From positions 7,688,501 through 7,752,500 of the forward strand of contig NC_088313.1 of assembly GCF_910592395.1 (NCBI RefSeq): a stretch of DNA of 64,000 nt, given 5' to 3'. The DNA comes from Lineus longissimus (Eukaryota; Nemertea; Pilidiophora; Heteronemertea; Lineidae). Below the pieces are notes generated by a model. The model saw only the letters and a list, made by a program, of their open reading frames with translations. It searched no databases and had not been told where the DNA came from. Of the stretch, positions 35,655 to 46,432 are shown piece by piece. Each line of letters begins with the position of its first letter. The first letter of the stretch is position 1. Position numbers and translations under genes: made by a program.

Positions 35655-36747
35655 GAGGTGAGCTTATCCCATACCGTGGCGTCCGTCGTCCGTCGTCGTC
35701 GTCGTCGTCGTCCGTCGTCCGTTAGCAGGGCACGTTTCGTAACTGTTAGAGCTATTGAGTTGAAACTTGGTACACATGTACCCTTATGTAATGACACCTT
35801 GGAGACCAAGTTTCGGTCCGATTCGTTTCATGGTTTGGCCACCAGGGGGCCAAACGTTAAAAGTGAAAATATGCAATATCTCCCTTAATAGTAGTCGGGA
35901 AATTTTGAAAAAAATATGGTAGGTACTTCTAGCAAAGGTGCATCATATATCCTCCGGGTTTTTGATTTGACCTCCTTTTCAAGGTCACAGAGGTCAAATG
36001 GTGTAAATTGGCCGTTAGGATGTAACGATGGCACGTTTCTAAACTGCAATGACTATTGATACCAAATTTGGTACACATTTACCCCTTAGTCAGGTGATCT
36101 CAGGGACCGAAGTTTGGTCCAATATGATTCACCACTTGACCACCAGGGGGCAAAATCCAAAAACCTTAAAAATGTGATTATTCCTTAACTTCTTACCCGA
36201 TTGCCACCAATTTGATATCATGGGTACATCTAACCACCATACAGTATATGTCACACAGGTTTTTAATTTGACCTTCTTGTCAAGGTCACAGAGGTCAAAT
36301 GGCGTAAATTCGCCGTCAGGCCGTAACTATGGCACGTTTCTTAACTGCAATGACTATTGATCACAAATTAAGTACACATGTACCCCTTGGTCAGGTGATC
36401 TCAGGTACCGAAGTTTGGTGCAATCTGATTTGCCGTTTGGCCTCCAGGGAGGGGGCCAAATCCTAAATTCTTCAAAATGCCATTATTCCTAGTAATGACT
36501 TGTCCGATTGGCACCAATTTTATATCATAGGTACATCTAATTCTAACAACCGTTCAATGTGTCACCCGGGTCTTCTTTGATTTGACCTACTTTTCAAGGT
36601 CACAGAGGTCGAATGTACTGTAAATTGGCCATTTTGGGGAAATTGTAATTGCTTGGACCTACATCAAACCTAACACTACATGACACAATACCATGCTCTT
36701 TATCCATCTTTCCTCCACATGAGGTGAGCACAATGGCCCTGGCCATT
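35655..36747 (+). repeat. R1 repeat in gene A
   Basis: Left end GAGGTGAGCTTATCCCATACC (it lacks the first half of the terminal hairpin), then a short (CGT)n tract and three tandem ~305 bp units, ending ATGGCCCTGGCCATT. Units 1 and 2 carry CCACCAGGGGGC at 35839-35850 and 36140-36151. AGGTCACAGAGGTCA occurs at 35982-35996 and ~36282. It is nearly identical to the copy in gene B. No matching target duplication was found, in keeping with a deleted left end. Confidence 0.85.
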
Positions 36748-37107
36748 TCATTCCCGCTCCTCAAGTTCACACAGTTTTCGAAGAGTTCTCTGGTAGGCTC
36801 CACTTGACTTTAACTCATGAACTTGGTCAAAGGAATCTCTGATGTCCCTTTCTTTTTGAATCAATTTAGAGTTCAGTTCTGCACATTTGGCTTCTAGATT
36901 TTTTACATTGTTCTTTTCAGCAAGGCTGGTCATTGTTTTTTTTAATTCATTGTTCTTATCAGTCGTCAGTTCTTTAAGGGCTGATATCTGCACTTTGAAA
37001 AGATCGACATCACTGTACTTCTTTTTTGCAGATGATTGGGGAGTTACTTGTTTCCAGGCTTTTGGTGTAACAGGTGGAGTTCTTGGCACGGGCTGTTCCT
37101 TTCTCAC

Positions 37108-37915
37108 GGTTACAGGAAAATTCGTCCCTGGATAATTCGTCCGCGGAAAATTCGTCCCCGGATAATTCGTCCCCAAGGAAAATTCGTCCCCGGAAAATTC
37201 GTCCCCGAGGATAATTCGTCCCCGAGGATAGTTCGTCCCCAGAAAATTTTACAAAGTTGAAAGTTTCTGACTTTACTTTCCAAGACTCTTAAGTCTTGTC
37301 GAATGGACTGTAGTAATAACTACTACTTTCGATTTTTCTCATTCAGTGTAACATCTCTCTTTACTACCCTACTAGCTAGTTACCTACCCCACTATTTTCT
37401 TAGGTAGAGGTAGGCAGGCAAAATATTTTATTGAAGAATTTAGTTTTTCTTTCATTCTGACCAGTAAAAATACTTATTTGTAGAAAAATTAATTATTTCG
37501 CCTGCCTACCTCTACCTACTATGAAAAGAGTGGAGTAGGTAACTAGCTAGTAGGGTAGTAACTAGAGATATAACACTGAATGTGAAAAGTCGAAAGTAGT
37601 ATAGTAGTTACTACTAGAAAGTAATGTCAGAAACTTTCAACTTTTGTTTAATTTTCCGGGTACGAATTATCCTCGGGCACGAATTTCCCTGGGACGAATT
37701 ATCTTATGGGACATATTTTCCGGGGACAAATATTCTGGGGACGAAATTTTCCTCAGGGACGAATTTTCCAGGGACGAATTATCCGGGGACGAATTTTCCT
37801 CGGGGACAAATTTTCCAGGGACGAATTATCCTCAGGGACGAATTTATGGGGATGAATTTTCCTAGGGGACGAATTTTCCGGGGACGAGTTTTCCGGGGAC
37901 GAATTTTCCCAGAGC
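37108..37915. mobile_element. Foldback element in gene A
   Basis: Inverted arms consist of repeated ~18 bp units (GGGGACGAATTTTCC and GGGGACGAATTATCC). Inner arms (GTAGGTAACTAGCTAGTAGG and its complement, ~37365-37390 and ~37532-37557) are also inverted. A 10 bp direct duplication CCTTTCTCAC flanks it (37098-37107, 37916-37925). Taking out the element and one duplication copy restores the gene A frame (SVVRK then EQPVPRTPP). It is non-coding. Confidence 0.85.
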
Positions 37916-38776
37916 CCTTTCTCACAACACTGAATATCTCCAATTTAAATTGATCTCCAGCATTGTCATTCCGTGACTTACTCAGATTCAGAGTCATGAA
38001 ACGGTTTTTGACTCTGTTCTTTTGATCTCTCAAGCATTTTGTGTCTGACCCCTTTATATCAGAGTCCACATCAAGAGCTTGCAGGAGATGCAACAGATGT
38101 GAAATGGAGAGTTTTTCCACTTCACAAAACCGAGCAAATTCCAGAAGAAGTCCATTTGTTATTCGACACTTAACAGAAAGTTCTGAGAAGTCCAGCACCT
38201 GCTTCCTACCAAGACCAATCTGAGCTGAAAACTCCCCAATGTAATTGAGATGGCAATGGAGTCAAAGAAATCGGTCCTCGATCCTTCTGGTAGTGATAGT
38301 GCCTTGACAACTGCCTCCTTGACATGTTTCGAAAACCTGTGCTTTGGATAGGAAGGACAGATTTTCGAAAGCCAGCCGTTGGCCTTCTCCCAGGATGCAC
38401 CGGTCTCTTTCACAATGTAATTGACTTGAATCAGCAATCGATTTGACAACGGGTGAGGTCAAGTCTCGAGTAAAGTAAAGGTATCCCTGAGATTTTTACC
38501 CTAGGGTAAAGATAACCCCCAGTATACCCGATATTTGACTTCTCAACCGGGCTAAAGTTTACTTCAGGTTTACCTAGAGTAAACTCTGGATTTGTGCAAA
38601 GTTTTACTCAAATTATACCCCAGGGTTTACTCAACATAAGCAGAGCCGCCATCATGGATAAAACTGAATTGAATAATGCATTAGGGTAAACTTAAACTCC
38701 TAGGAGTTAACTCTGAGTTTACTTGGGAAGAAGTCAAGTCTTGAGTAAAGTTCTGTAGGGTGAAAAGTTGTCAGCC

Positions 38777-39173
38777 ATGTTTTTTATGCCTGTCCTAGTA
38801 GCTCTTGCCGACCAAGAAAGACGAGAAAACTTCACCAGGAGGCCGGCTTTTAGCGAAGAGCCTGTACACCGTCACTTGCGACTGACAGATGAACAGTTTG
38901 ATGGCATTTCCCAGGAGTACCATGACTGGAGGATCGAGCGAGCACAGGGAAACAGGAGGTTTGTTTCGACTGCTGAGAAGAGAATGCAGACATTTTTGTT
39001 GTACTTGGCCTCAGGTGGCTACCACCGACAAATAGGATATACCCAGGGCATTGCAAAATCAACAGCCATACTACACAGTAAGGAAGTGTCGGACTTCTTC
39101 ATGGACATATCTGGTGAACACATATCTTTTCCACGGGAGGATCACCTCAATCACTTAAAGGCCATATATCAAG
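38777..39173 (+). CDS. Harbinger transposase, N-terminal part
   Basis: ATG 38777 opens MFFMPVLVALADQERR. The N-terminal helix-turn-helix region follows (TAEKRMQTFLLYLASGGYHR, IGYTQGIAKSTA) and then ISGEHISFPREDHLNHL. After AIYQ a donor-like AAG|GTTTGA stands at 39173/39174. The catalytic half lies 2.3 kb downstream at 41445. The split is either a large intron or the result of insertions (an R1 copy and two ORFs lie between). The simplest donor/acceptor pair does not give the right phase, so splicing is unproven. Confidence 0.75.
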
Positions 39174-39393
39174 GTTTGAAAACATGCTTGATACTCATGA
39201 AATATGTTGAGGGTTAAAAAAACAAGATCCCAGACATTAAAAAAATTCTAATAATAAAGTCATTATTTAGTTATTTCAATTTTCAATTTTAAACTATTTG
39301 AATTTCCCACCACACACAACTTTAGATTAGTTCCACATGTGGCCGCTAGGGATTTTTTGATGACGTAGATCAGGTCAGTCATAACAAAGCAAG

Positions 39394-39765
39394 ATGGCTT
39401 CCGCATACAGTTCAGAGAGTGAGAGCAGTGAATTTGAGGATGTTTTGGTCGATACAGAAGGATATTTAAACGTTGAGCTGTACATGTTCGAGCCATTAAT
39501 ATCACTAGATCATAATGAGAGTGATCATTCGGACGAAAGTGATTAGAATTTGTGGTTAATCAATTTGCATGGCAGACCTGCCGATATAGCAAAGAAGACA
39601 TTGATAGACGGTTGCAGATGCATAACATGTATGATTTTTGAACAGACTAATGTTGCACAATATTGTTTCGCCTCGTCAGTGTTGTATCGCCAGTTATGTC
39701 ATGACGCTGAACTACTATTGAAAAGTGACGGTATTATGCACAATCATCTTGACGTGACGATATAA
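39394..39765 (+). pseudogene. Acidic/Cys-rich ORF, possibly P2X7-tail-like
   Basis: ATG 39394 opens a Ser/Glu/Asp-rich stretch (SAYSSESESSEFEDV, YMFEPLIS) that stops at TAG 39544. The same frame resumes and contains CRCITC followed by C eleven residues on. Acidic YxFEP segments followed by CxCxxC occur in the P2X7-cytoplasmic-tail-like proteins of invertebrates; this match is from memory of the pattern and weak. The in-frame stop marks it as degenerate. It sits between the two Harbinger transposase pieces. Confidence 0.3.
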
Positions 39766-39940
39766 TGCCGTGCAACGTTAGATAGGCCTAGATGTCAGAT
39801 GACAATAATCTGTCATTGACAGTGGCTGTCACTGACACTGACCTGTGTCGCTGTCACCTTGCTATGGCTGGAACACAAGAAGACACTATGCGGTATCACA
39901 AGCCCCAATGGGGCCTACACATTATGTATAACAACCGACC

Positions 39941-40246
39941 TCAGCAGCCTCGGGCATTAAATGCAATTGACATGGTTGGAACAGCTGTTTTTAACAAGTG
40001 GCATTTAATATTCAGTTGGATGCAGATATCCGGCTTCATGTGATAATCCGTATCGATAAAGTGATCACTCGAAAGTTTGGCCGAAGGCCCAGGCTTCCAA
40101 CACTCCAAACGTTTGCACTTCCGAATCCACAGCTTCCTCCTCTCTCGTTCAACTGGCTTTGGAAATTCATGAAAATGGGTCCCATCCGTCATTCGATTGT
40201 TCTTTGTGCTAGCCTTGACACAATTCGGAGCCACACAATACACCAT
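39941..40246 (-). CDS. THAP-domain ORF with altered zinc ligand
   Basis: 101 codons from ATG 40246. The order fits a THAP zinc finger: MVYCVAPNC (first two Cys), THFHEFPKP, RRKLWIRKCKR, KLSSDHF and KTAVPTM. THAP domains are C2CH DNA-binding modules. The third ligand, normally Cys in LCSxHF, is Ser here, so zinc binding is doubtful. The frame ends ARGC-stop, or continues through a donor (GAG|GTCGGT). It may be a first exon of a THAP gene or THAP transposon fragment caught in the Harbinger. Confidence 0.75.
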   Translation of the reverse strand: MVYCVAPNCVKASTKNNRMTDGTHFHEFPKPVERERRKLWIRKCKRLECWKPGPSAKLSSDHFIDTDYHMKPDICIQLNIKCHLLKTAVPTMSIAFNARGC

Positions 40247-40302
40247 AGTGAATGAAACACATTACTTCCAGGTGTGCATAATTAATTAAGGCCCTCCTGC
40301 TT

Positions 40303-41188
40303 TTTAGCTCACCTCTTAGCAGAGGTGAGCTTATCCCATACCGTGGCGTCCGTCGTCCGTCGTCCGTTAGCAGGGCACGTTTCGTAACTGTTAGAGCTAT
40401 TGAGTTGAAACTTAGTACACATGTACCCTTATGTAATGACACCTTGGAGACCAAGTTTCGGTCCGATTCGTTTCATGGTTTGGCCACCAGGGGGCCAAAC
40501 GTTAAAAGTGAACATATGCAATATCTCCCTTAATAGTAATCGGGAAATTTTGAAAAAAATATGGTAGGTACTTCTAGCAAAGGTGCATCATATATCCTCC
40601 GGGTTTTTGATTTGACCTCCTTTTCAAGGTCACAGAGGTCAAAGTTTGCTGATTCACTGAACAGTAGCATGTTTCCTATCTATTTTAGCTAGAAGGTTTT
40701 AAACCAGTGTGGACATGTATCTGGGGATTCTCTATTCCACCCCTAAAATTTCGGCCGTTCGGACATCGAATATGGCCGCCAGGCAGCCATCTTGAAAAAT
40801 AAACACAGTACTATTACTCCGAAACTAATGATCGGATTGCAACCAAATTTGATCTGGATGTATATCTATGTACTCTCTACTAAATCCTTGATTTTTTATC
40901 AAATGTGATAGCCAATATGGGTGCCAGGCGGGCATCTCGAAAAATTCTTAGTTTGGCCACCCGGGGGCCAAATTTAATGTCCAAAGTTAAAATGTTTGAT
41001 TGCTCGTTTAATAGTGGTCTGATTTTCATAACATTTTTATGGTAGGTACTCCTAGCAAGGATACATTTCATAAATGTGGGTTTTTGATTTGACCTACTTC
41101 TCAAGGTCACAGAGGTCAAAGTTTTCCTATGGCACCGCCATTTTACAATGACGGCACGTTAGAGTCGAGCACAATGGCCCTGGCCATT
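40303..41188 (+). repeat. R1 repeat in the Harbinger
   Basis: Complete left hairpin end TTTAGCTCACCTCTTAGCAG, one standard unit with CCACCAGGGGGC (40484-40495) and AGGTCACAGAGGTCA (~40627), a diverged second unit, and right end ATGGCCCTGGCCATT. The (CGT)n tract is unexpanded here. No target duplication is apparent. Confidence 0.8.
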
Positions 41189-41444
41189 TCATATGATTGC
41201 ATGACATGTACAGATGACCTGATCTACATCAGAACTTTTGCTGAACCCGCCGCCTGGCTCTAACAAGCCAGTTGCTAGCCTGATCAGGTAATCAAGTTGT
41301 CAAACACATAATTGGCTATATCTTCAAAATGGATGGAGCTAATTGCATTTGGTTTTCTGTATTGTATAAAGTGTTAGGTACACTTTTGAAATCGTCTTAC
41401 AGCAGAAAATGGCAAAAAACCTTGATATATGACCTTTAAGTACT

Positions 41445-41993
41445 GTTCTTGTTGATGTGAATGGTGTTGAAAAACATGTTGTCATGTACTTGGACGGTGT
41501 CATCATAAAAATTCAGCGGCCGGACCACGTGGGTGATGCCTATTACTGTGGCAGACCTGGCAAATGTTGCGACTCTATCAACGCCCAGTATGTTGTGGAC
41601 AAGTTCGGCCGAGTACGTCATCTCATCACTGGTCTTCCTGGCTCTACCCATGACAAGACAGCTGCTGAATGGGGTGAAGACTTCATGAGATATTTGGATC
41701 AGCTGCCGGATAATCATGTTGTCCTTGGTGATGCTGCGTACAGGAATTTGCATCCTGCTGTTTTGGTCCCGTTTATAGGACGCAACCTTCAACCAGACCA
41801 GAATACTTTCAACAATCGCTGTACCAGAATACGTCAAATCGTTGAAGGCTCTATTGGAGCCACAGAGCTGAAATGGCGCATGAACCAGATGAAGGAGAAT
41901 CGGTACCCTGCAAAGTATGGCCCTCTCTTTGCTTCCCAATGCACTATTGCAACATGTGTGTTGCACAACAGATTCACCAATTTTTTGGACTAA
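41445..41993 (+). CDS. Harbinger transposase, catalytic part
   Basis: The open frame carries all catalytic positions of PIF/Harbinger DDE transposases: VVMYLDGVIIKI (first Asp), GLPGSTHDKT, VVLGDAAYRN (second Asp) and IVEGSIGATELKWR (Glu), ending CVLHNRFTNFLD. It is undamaged. With the N-terminal part at 38777 it would form the transposase of the 38451-54236 element. It may use an acceptor upstream of 41445; the exact exon start is not resolved. Confidence 0.85.
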   Translation, partial: VLVDVNGVEKHVVMYLDGVIIKIQRPDHVGDAYYCGRPGKCCDSINAQYVVDKFGRVRHLITGLPGSTHDKTAAEWGEDFMRYLDQLPDNHVVLGDAAYRNLHPAVLVPFIGRNLQPDQNTFNNRCTRIRQIVEGSIGATELKWRMNQMKENRYPAKYGPLFASQCTIATCVLHNRFTNFLD

Positions 41994-42599
41994 AACCCTC
42001 AAAACTAGAGTTGCCCTGTACTAGGAAACTTGAGAAGGAAAATAAAAGCACAGCTTGTATTAAACTCTGAACTTTGTTTAACAAAAATGTAAAAAAATCT
42101 TAATACAAAATAATCATGTCATGTATATACTAAATTTGACCTGGTTACTCGAGGCTGATCAAGTCCAATTACCCTGAAAATAACTATGAGCAGAGGTGGC
42201 TAATACTTTTAGCAGTTGCAAGAATAACATGAGACTAAGAATGAACAAGTGCAACAATAATTAGTATTCTCTAGGTGCAAAACCTGTCTAAAGCCACCTT
42301 AGATAGGCAGTAAAAGGAACTAGATGTCCAACCTTTCGATCTAGCGCTTGTTACATATTCTTAGTCTCATGTTATTCTTGCTTTTACCAGAGTCTTTCTA
42401 TACAAGGGTCTGGTCACTGGTTTCAACATCAAAGACACCGCCCGTCTCGAACGACGTGTGGTGGGACAGCGCTCTCTCGGATCACATGGTACACCCAAGC
42501 CAACTTTTTACGCCATTCCGCCATTTTGGTTCACTCGGAAAGTCATCGTCTCAATCTCTCTCACAAAAACATGTTTTTACTGCCTGAAGGATATCAAGA

Positions 42600-44362
42600 A
42601 TCGCTTTGAGTTGCTAAAATCAAGATAGACTTTTATCTCACGGACAGTTAGGTATGTTTCAATTTGCGATATATGTTATTAGTTTTGCCCAATTGGTCAT
42701 CTTTGTAGACTGTAGTTTTGACGGCGATTCGAAAAATGTCCAAATAGTTTTTTTTCTTCTCGCAGTTTTCCACATTTTTGTTGTTAGGCGTTCAGTATGA
42801 TGTCGTTGTTGATTTGACTTTTTAAAAGATTCACATTGTTCTTTATGGTTTGATCTAACTTAATAATCGCGTGTGGTTAAAATTGAACCGAACAAACTGA
42901 CGTTAGAGCGGGTTTTATTCGAGTCTCTGAAAAAAAACCTAAAAAACGCCTGAAGAAAACGAAAAATTCTCGGATAGACGAAAAGTTGTTGTTAGCAGTA
43001 GGTACCGGCATCCAATTTTTTTTTTGGGCAGTAGAAGTGGTTTAATAGGCTCAATCAATTCACTTGTGCATCAAATAGAAGCACCAAAAATTTCGGTTGA
43101 TTATCTCCAACGGTTTTCGAGATATGGGGGTCGGGGTACCCCCTTCAGCCCGCCTTCCTTGTAAACAACCAAATAAGTGGTTTTTGAAGAAGAATAACTC
43201 AAGATTTATATCAATTCACATGTGTTTGGTGTTATTACCTCATCAGTTCTACACCATAGTATGCAGAAATGCACACTTGGACATCTCAGTGAAGTACTTT
43301 TCATGAAAGAGGCATTTCAAAATGCTATTTTTGGCAGTGTCACAGGGGGTCAATTGGCCAACGGAGCAATTTTGGAGCCTCATATTTCTGGATTTAGACC
43401 TCTAACCACCCTAAAGCAGCATTTTTACTGTTGACCAGGGTAGGGTTAATCACCCTATTTTTTTGCAGAGTTGTGGAGGACTTGAAAAAAAAAAATAAGG
43501 CTCCAAAAATGCTCGAAATCAATATTTTGACGACGGAAAAAAAATTTCAGAAAAAGGGGAAAATACCCAAAGTTGCATGGTTTTGGAACTGTAATAAATC
43601 GCTCAGTTTCCATCACAATTGAATGAAAATTAGCTATCTAAGAGAGTTTTTCGTACTGAATCCAATAAAACTGTCCTTTTGACATTATCTCAAATGGTTT
43701 TTGAACAACATTGAGATTAAAATATCGAAAAAATGCAAATATCGAAATTCCGATAATTTTCAATTTTTTTCAAAATTCCATAAAAAGTTCAATTTTCATG
43801 GCAGCTGGATCATAATTAGAGATCTAAGGTATGTTTTACTCCTAAATCCAGTAGTACTGTCCTTTTGATGATATATATGGTCATCTTTTGACCATAGCCA
43901 ATTTAAAAACTACCGATTTTTTTAAATTGACAAATTTCCCGAATTTCAAACTGAACTGCAATGACTGCTATTTCATGAAAAATCAACCACAATGTAAGAC
44001 TCTTGGGGTACAAAAGCTTCATAAATTCATTGGAAATGCCATATTTGTGTTATATTTAAGTTTTGATAGTACAGTGGTCACTTGAAATATCTTTTTTAAA
44101 TTTAAATTTTAAAAAAAATTTGCAAGATAAAAATTATTCAAATCCAAAAAACTTGTCACACTCACAGTCACACAGAAGTTAATTTTTCATGGATATAGCT
44201 TGACATACATATAGTACAGTCATGTTCCTGACCTGTACAACTAACAGTTCATCATTCATGTGGTACTTTGTATTACGGATCCTTTCAAAAGCAGTTCACT
44301 GGATATTTGCACAACGTTCGACACTAACAATATTTCACAAATCAATCACACACAATGTTGTT
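42600..44362. other. Non-coding interior of the 10.5 kb element
   Basis: AT-rich with many short A and T runs. Repeated phrases such as CTGTCCTTTTGA(C/T) with ATCATAATTAGA-type context recur near 43672 and 43858. No ORF of quality. It would contain the 3' untranslated region of gene B. Confidence 0.4.
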
Positions 44363-46340
44363 TCAGCAGAACTCCCTCGTGTAGCTCTTGAACCTCTTTT
44401 TAATGTCTTTAATGTCATTGTCAGCAATGTTCCAGGTTCTGCCATTTGCTGTCGTAACAGTAAAGTCAGAGGAAAACACAAATTTAGACTCGACCCAGTC
44501 ATTGTCTTCTGCAGGTGGAAATTTGAAGACAGTCTCTTTCAATCCGCATTGTTGCATGAATTTGACTTTAGCAACACTGTCACTGCGAACGTCTGTCACC
44601 TGACCAATGTAGAATTCCGGCTCCTTGTTTGGGCAGTAGTAAACAGCAACCCACGTTCCTTGTTGAGAGAACTTGAAGCTGAAGGACTGTTTCGGTGTTT
44701 TTGTTGGCATTTCATTTTCAGATTCTGAAATGATAAACAGTCAGATGTTATTAAGTTATTCTCTATGCATACCTGTAGGCTTAACCATCTGGAAATGATA
44801 CAATGTACGTTTCAATTCAATGTCTTCTTTTCTTCTTTCAGGGGATGTTCCTGAAGCAAGGATGAGGGATTTGCGCAATGGAGGAGAACAGCGAGAAGAG
44901 CCACAACATCATGGCAGGATTTTTAATGTTACTCTTTACGTCTTCGTCTTACAATACATGTACATTGTCCTACTCATAGTCATAGTCTAATTATGGTTTC
45001 CATTTTGAATTAAACTGTAAGATAAAAGAACTAATTAAGTTAAAAAATTCAAATCAAGTACGATACCTGAATCGCTTTCCTCATCCTCGGTGTCGTCCTC
45101 CGTGTTGAAGTTATCACTTTCACTACCCGTGTCGTCGTAGTCGTCTCCCTGATCATCGGATGATTCAGCGGTGGTTACAGCATGTACTGGCAGAACATTT
45201 TCGGCTTCATCAGCTTCTGCTGTGGAGTCTTCACCGTCTGACGTTGCTTCTGAAATTATACCATGGGGAAAATTATAAGTTTTTATCTTGTTAAAATCAA
45301 AGAATCACACTAATGTAGCTACATTGTAGCTATTATTTATTCAATTTTCAATTTCAATTTTTATTTTTATTGAATCATTATATGAAAAAAATGAGTGATT
45401 GTTGTGTTCTGATCCATGAACTAAATTTTAAGTAAGAATATATAATCATGATGTGTATGTATTGTAATACTAAGTATCTTGTGGTGAGAAAGTGACAATA
45501 TTGTACATGTACATGTACATCGATCTTTCAAAATAACTCACCTGGGTCATCTTTTTTCCGGAAGAATGTTTTCATGTTCTTGGAAACCGTTTTGAAGCTC
45601 CCAGTCACTTTCAGATGCTTGCTTTTGTGGCCCAAGACAATCTTCTGGTACCGGATCTCAGCTTGGATGGCTTTCGTCTTTGATCCCTTCGACAGATCGT
45701 TCCTCCTCAACAGAGCCTTCAAGTCCTCTGAAGACAGACAAGGGCCACCATGATCCCGTACACTCATCGTCAGTTCCTCCTTTCTTTTTTGAAGGTCTAG
45801 CACTTTCTGATGTGCCTTCCGCTTGTTCTCCCTCAGAGCATTTTGAACTTCCTGCTGAACCTGCTTCGTAGCCGATTTGTGCTTGTCTCTGAGAGAGGGC
45901 CCCAAGGTTACACTTTGCTTAAGTAATCGTTCCTGTGTCTCTGCAGGCTGGTGAGCAAACCATTTGCTCATGGTGTGGTTGCGCTTCATCATATTCACCG
46001 TTGAGTGATGGTGGAGTGAGGCGTTGCGTCTTTTAAAAAGACTAAAGTCTAAGTCCCCAAAACAGGCTTCACCCAGTAAATTGGTGAGTTGGCAGTGGTT
46101 CATCCTCTTCCGAATCTGTTCATCTTCTACATCATGGTATCTACCTCCTGGTAGAAAGTCGGGTAACTGGCGCTTAGTGACGGTGAGGAACCCAGCAGCT
46201 AGAGCCTCGAGGACAAGTTTCACACTTCGCGTGTCGTTGGATGGAGTAGGTAGTTGATCGTACAGGGCTTGCATCACCTCGTCATTTTTAGCTCACCTCT
46301 TAGCAGAGGTGAGCTTATCCCATACCGTGGCGTCCGTCGT

Positions 46341-46432
<92 letters not shown>

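Larger units (their letters stand above)
34244..38450 (-). pseudogene. Gene A: transposase-like paralogue, broken (main part)
   Basis: Read leftwards, this follows gene B throughout. There is an N-terminal domain (NRLLIQVNYIVKETGASW), QFKLEIFSVVRK, a coiled coil (LEAKCAELNSKLIQKERDIR), then WDLHSDGTSRDHR (~35300), SVMSDRCSVNKAFN (~35065), FCNAHLLLGLS (~34960), CDVLGPRGDEINGC and FRMNRFNNFF (~34680), ending DEVYDSLFSAN (~34310). In-frame stops lie at 35582, 35213 and 34508, with a frameshift near 38240. It is interrupted by a foldback (37108-37915), an R1 copy (35655-36747) and, at 38451, the Harbinger insertion; its upstream exon resumes at 54237. The C-terminal half seen in gene B is missing. 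Confidence 0.85.

Noticed and set aside
37624-37953. ORF rich in GTNFPGTNYPG
   Set aside because: Translation of GGGGACGAATT repeats in the foldback element.
38159-38449. Separate small gene
   Set aside because: It is part of gene A: it aligns to gene B exon 2 (NRLL(I/L)Q) and continues after a frameshift.
44222-44728. 168-codon plus-strand ORF
   Set aside because: Antisense shadow of gene B exon 4, which has matching splice phase and a recognisable GTWVAVYY...YIGQV domain.
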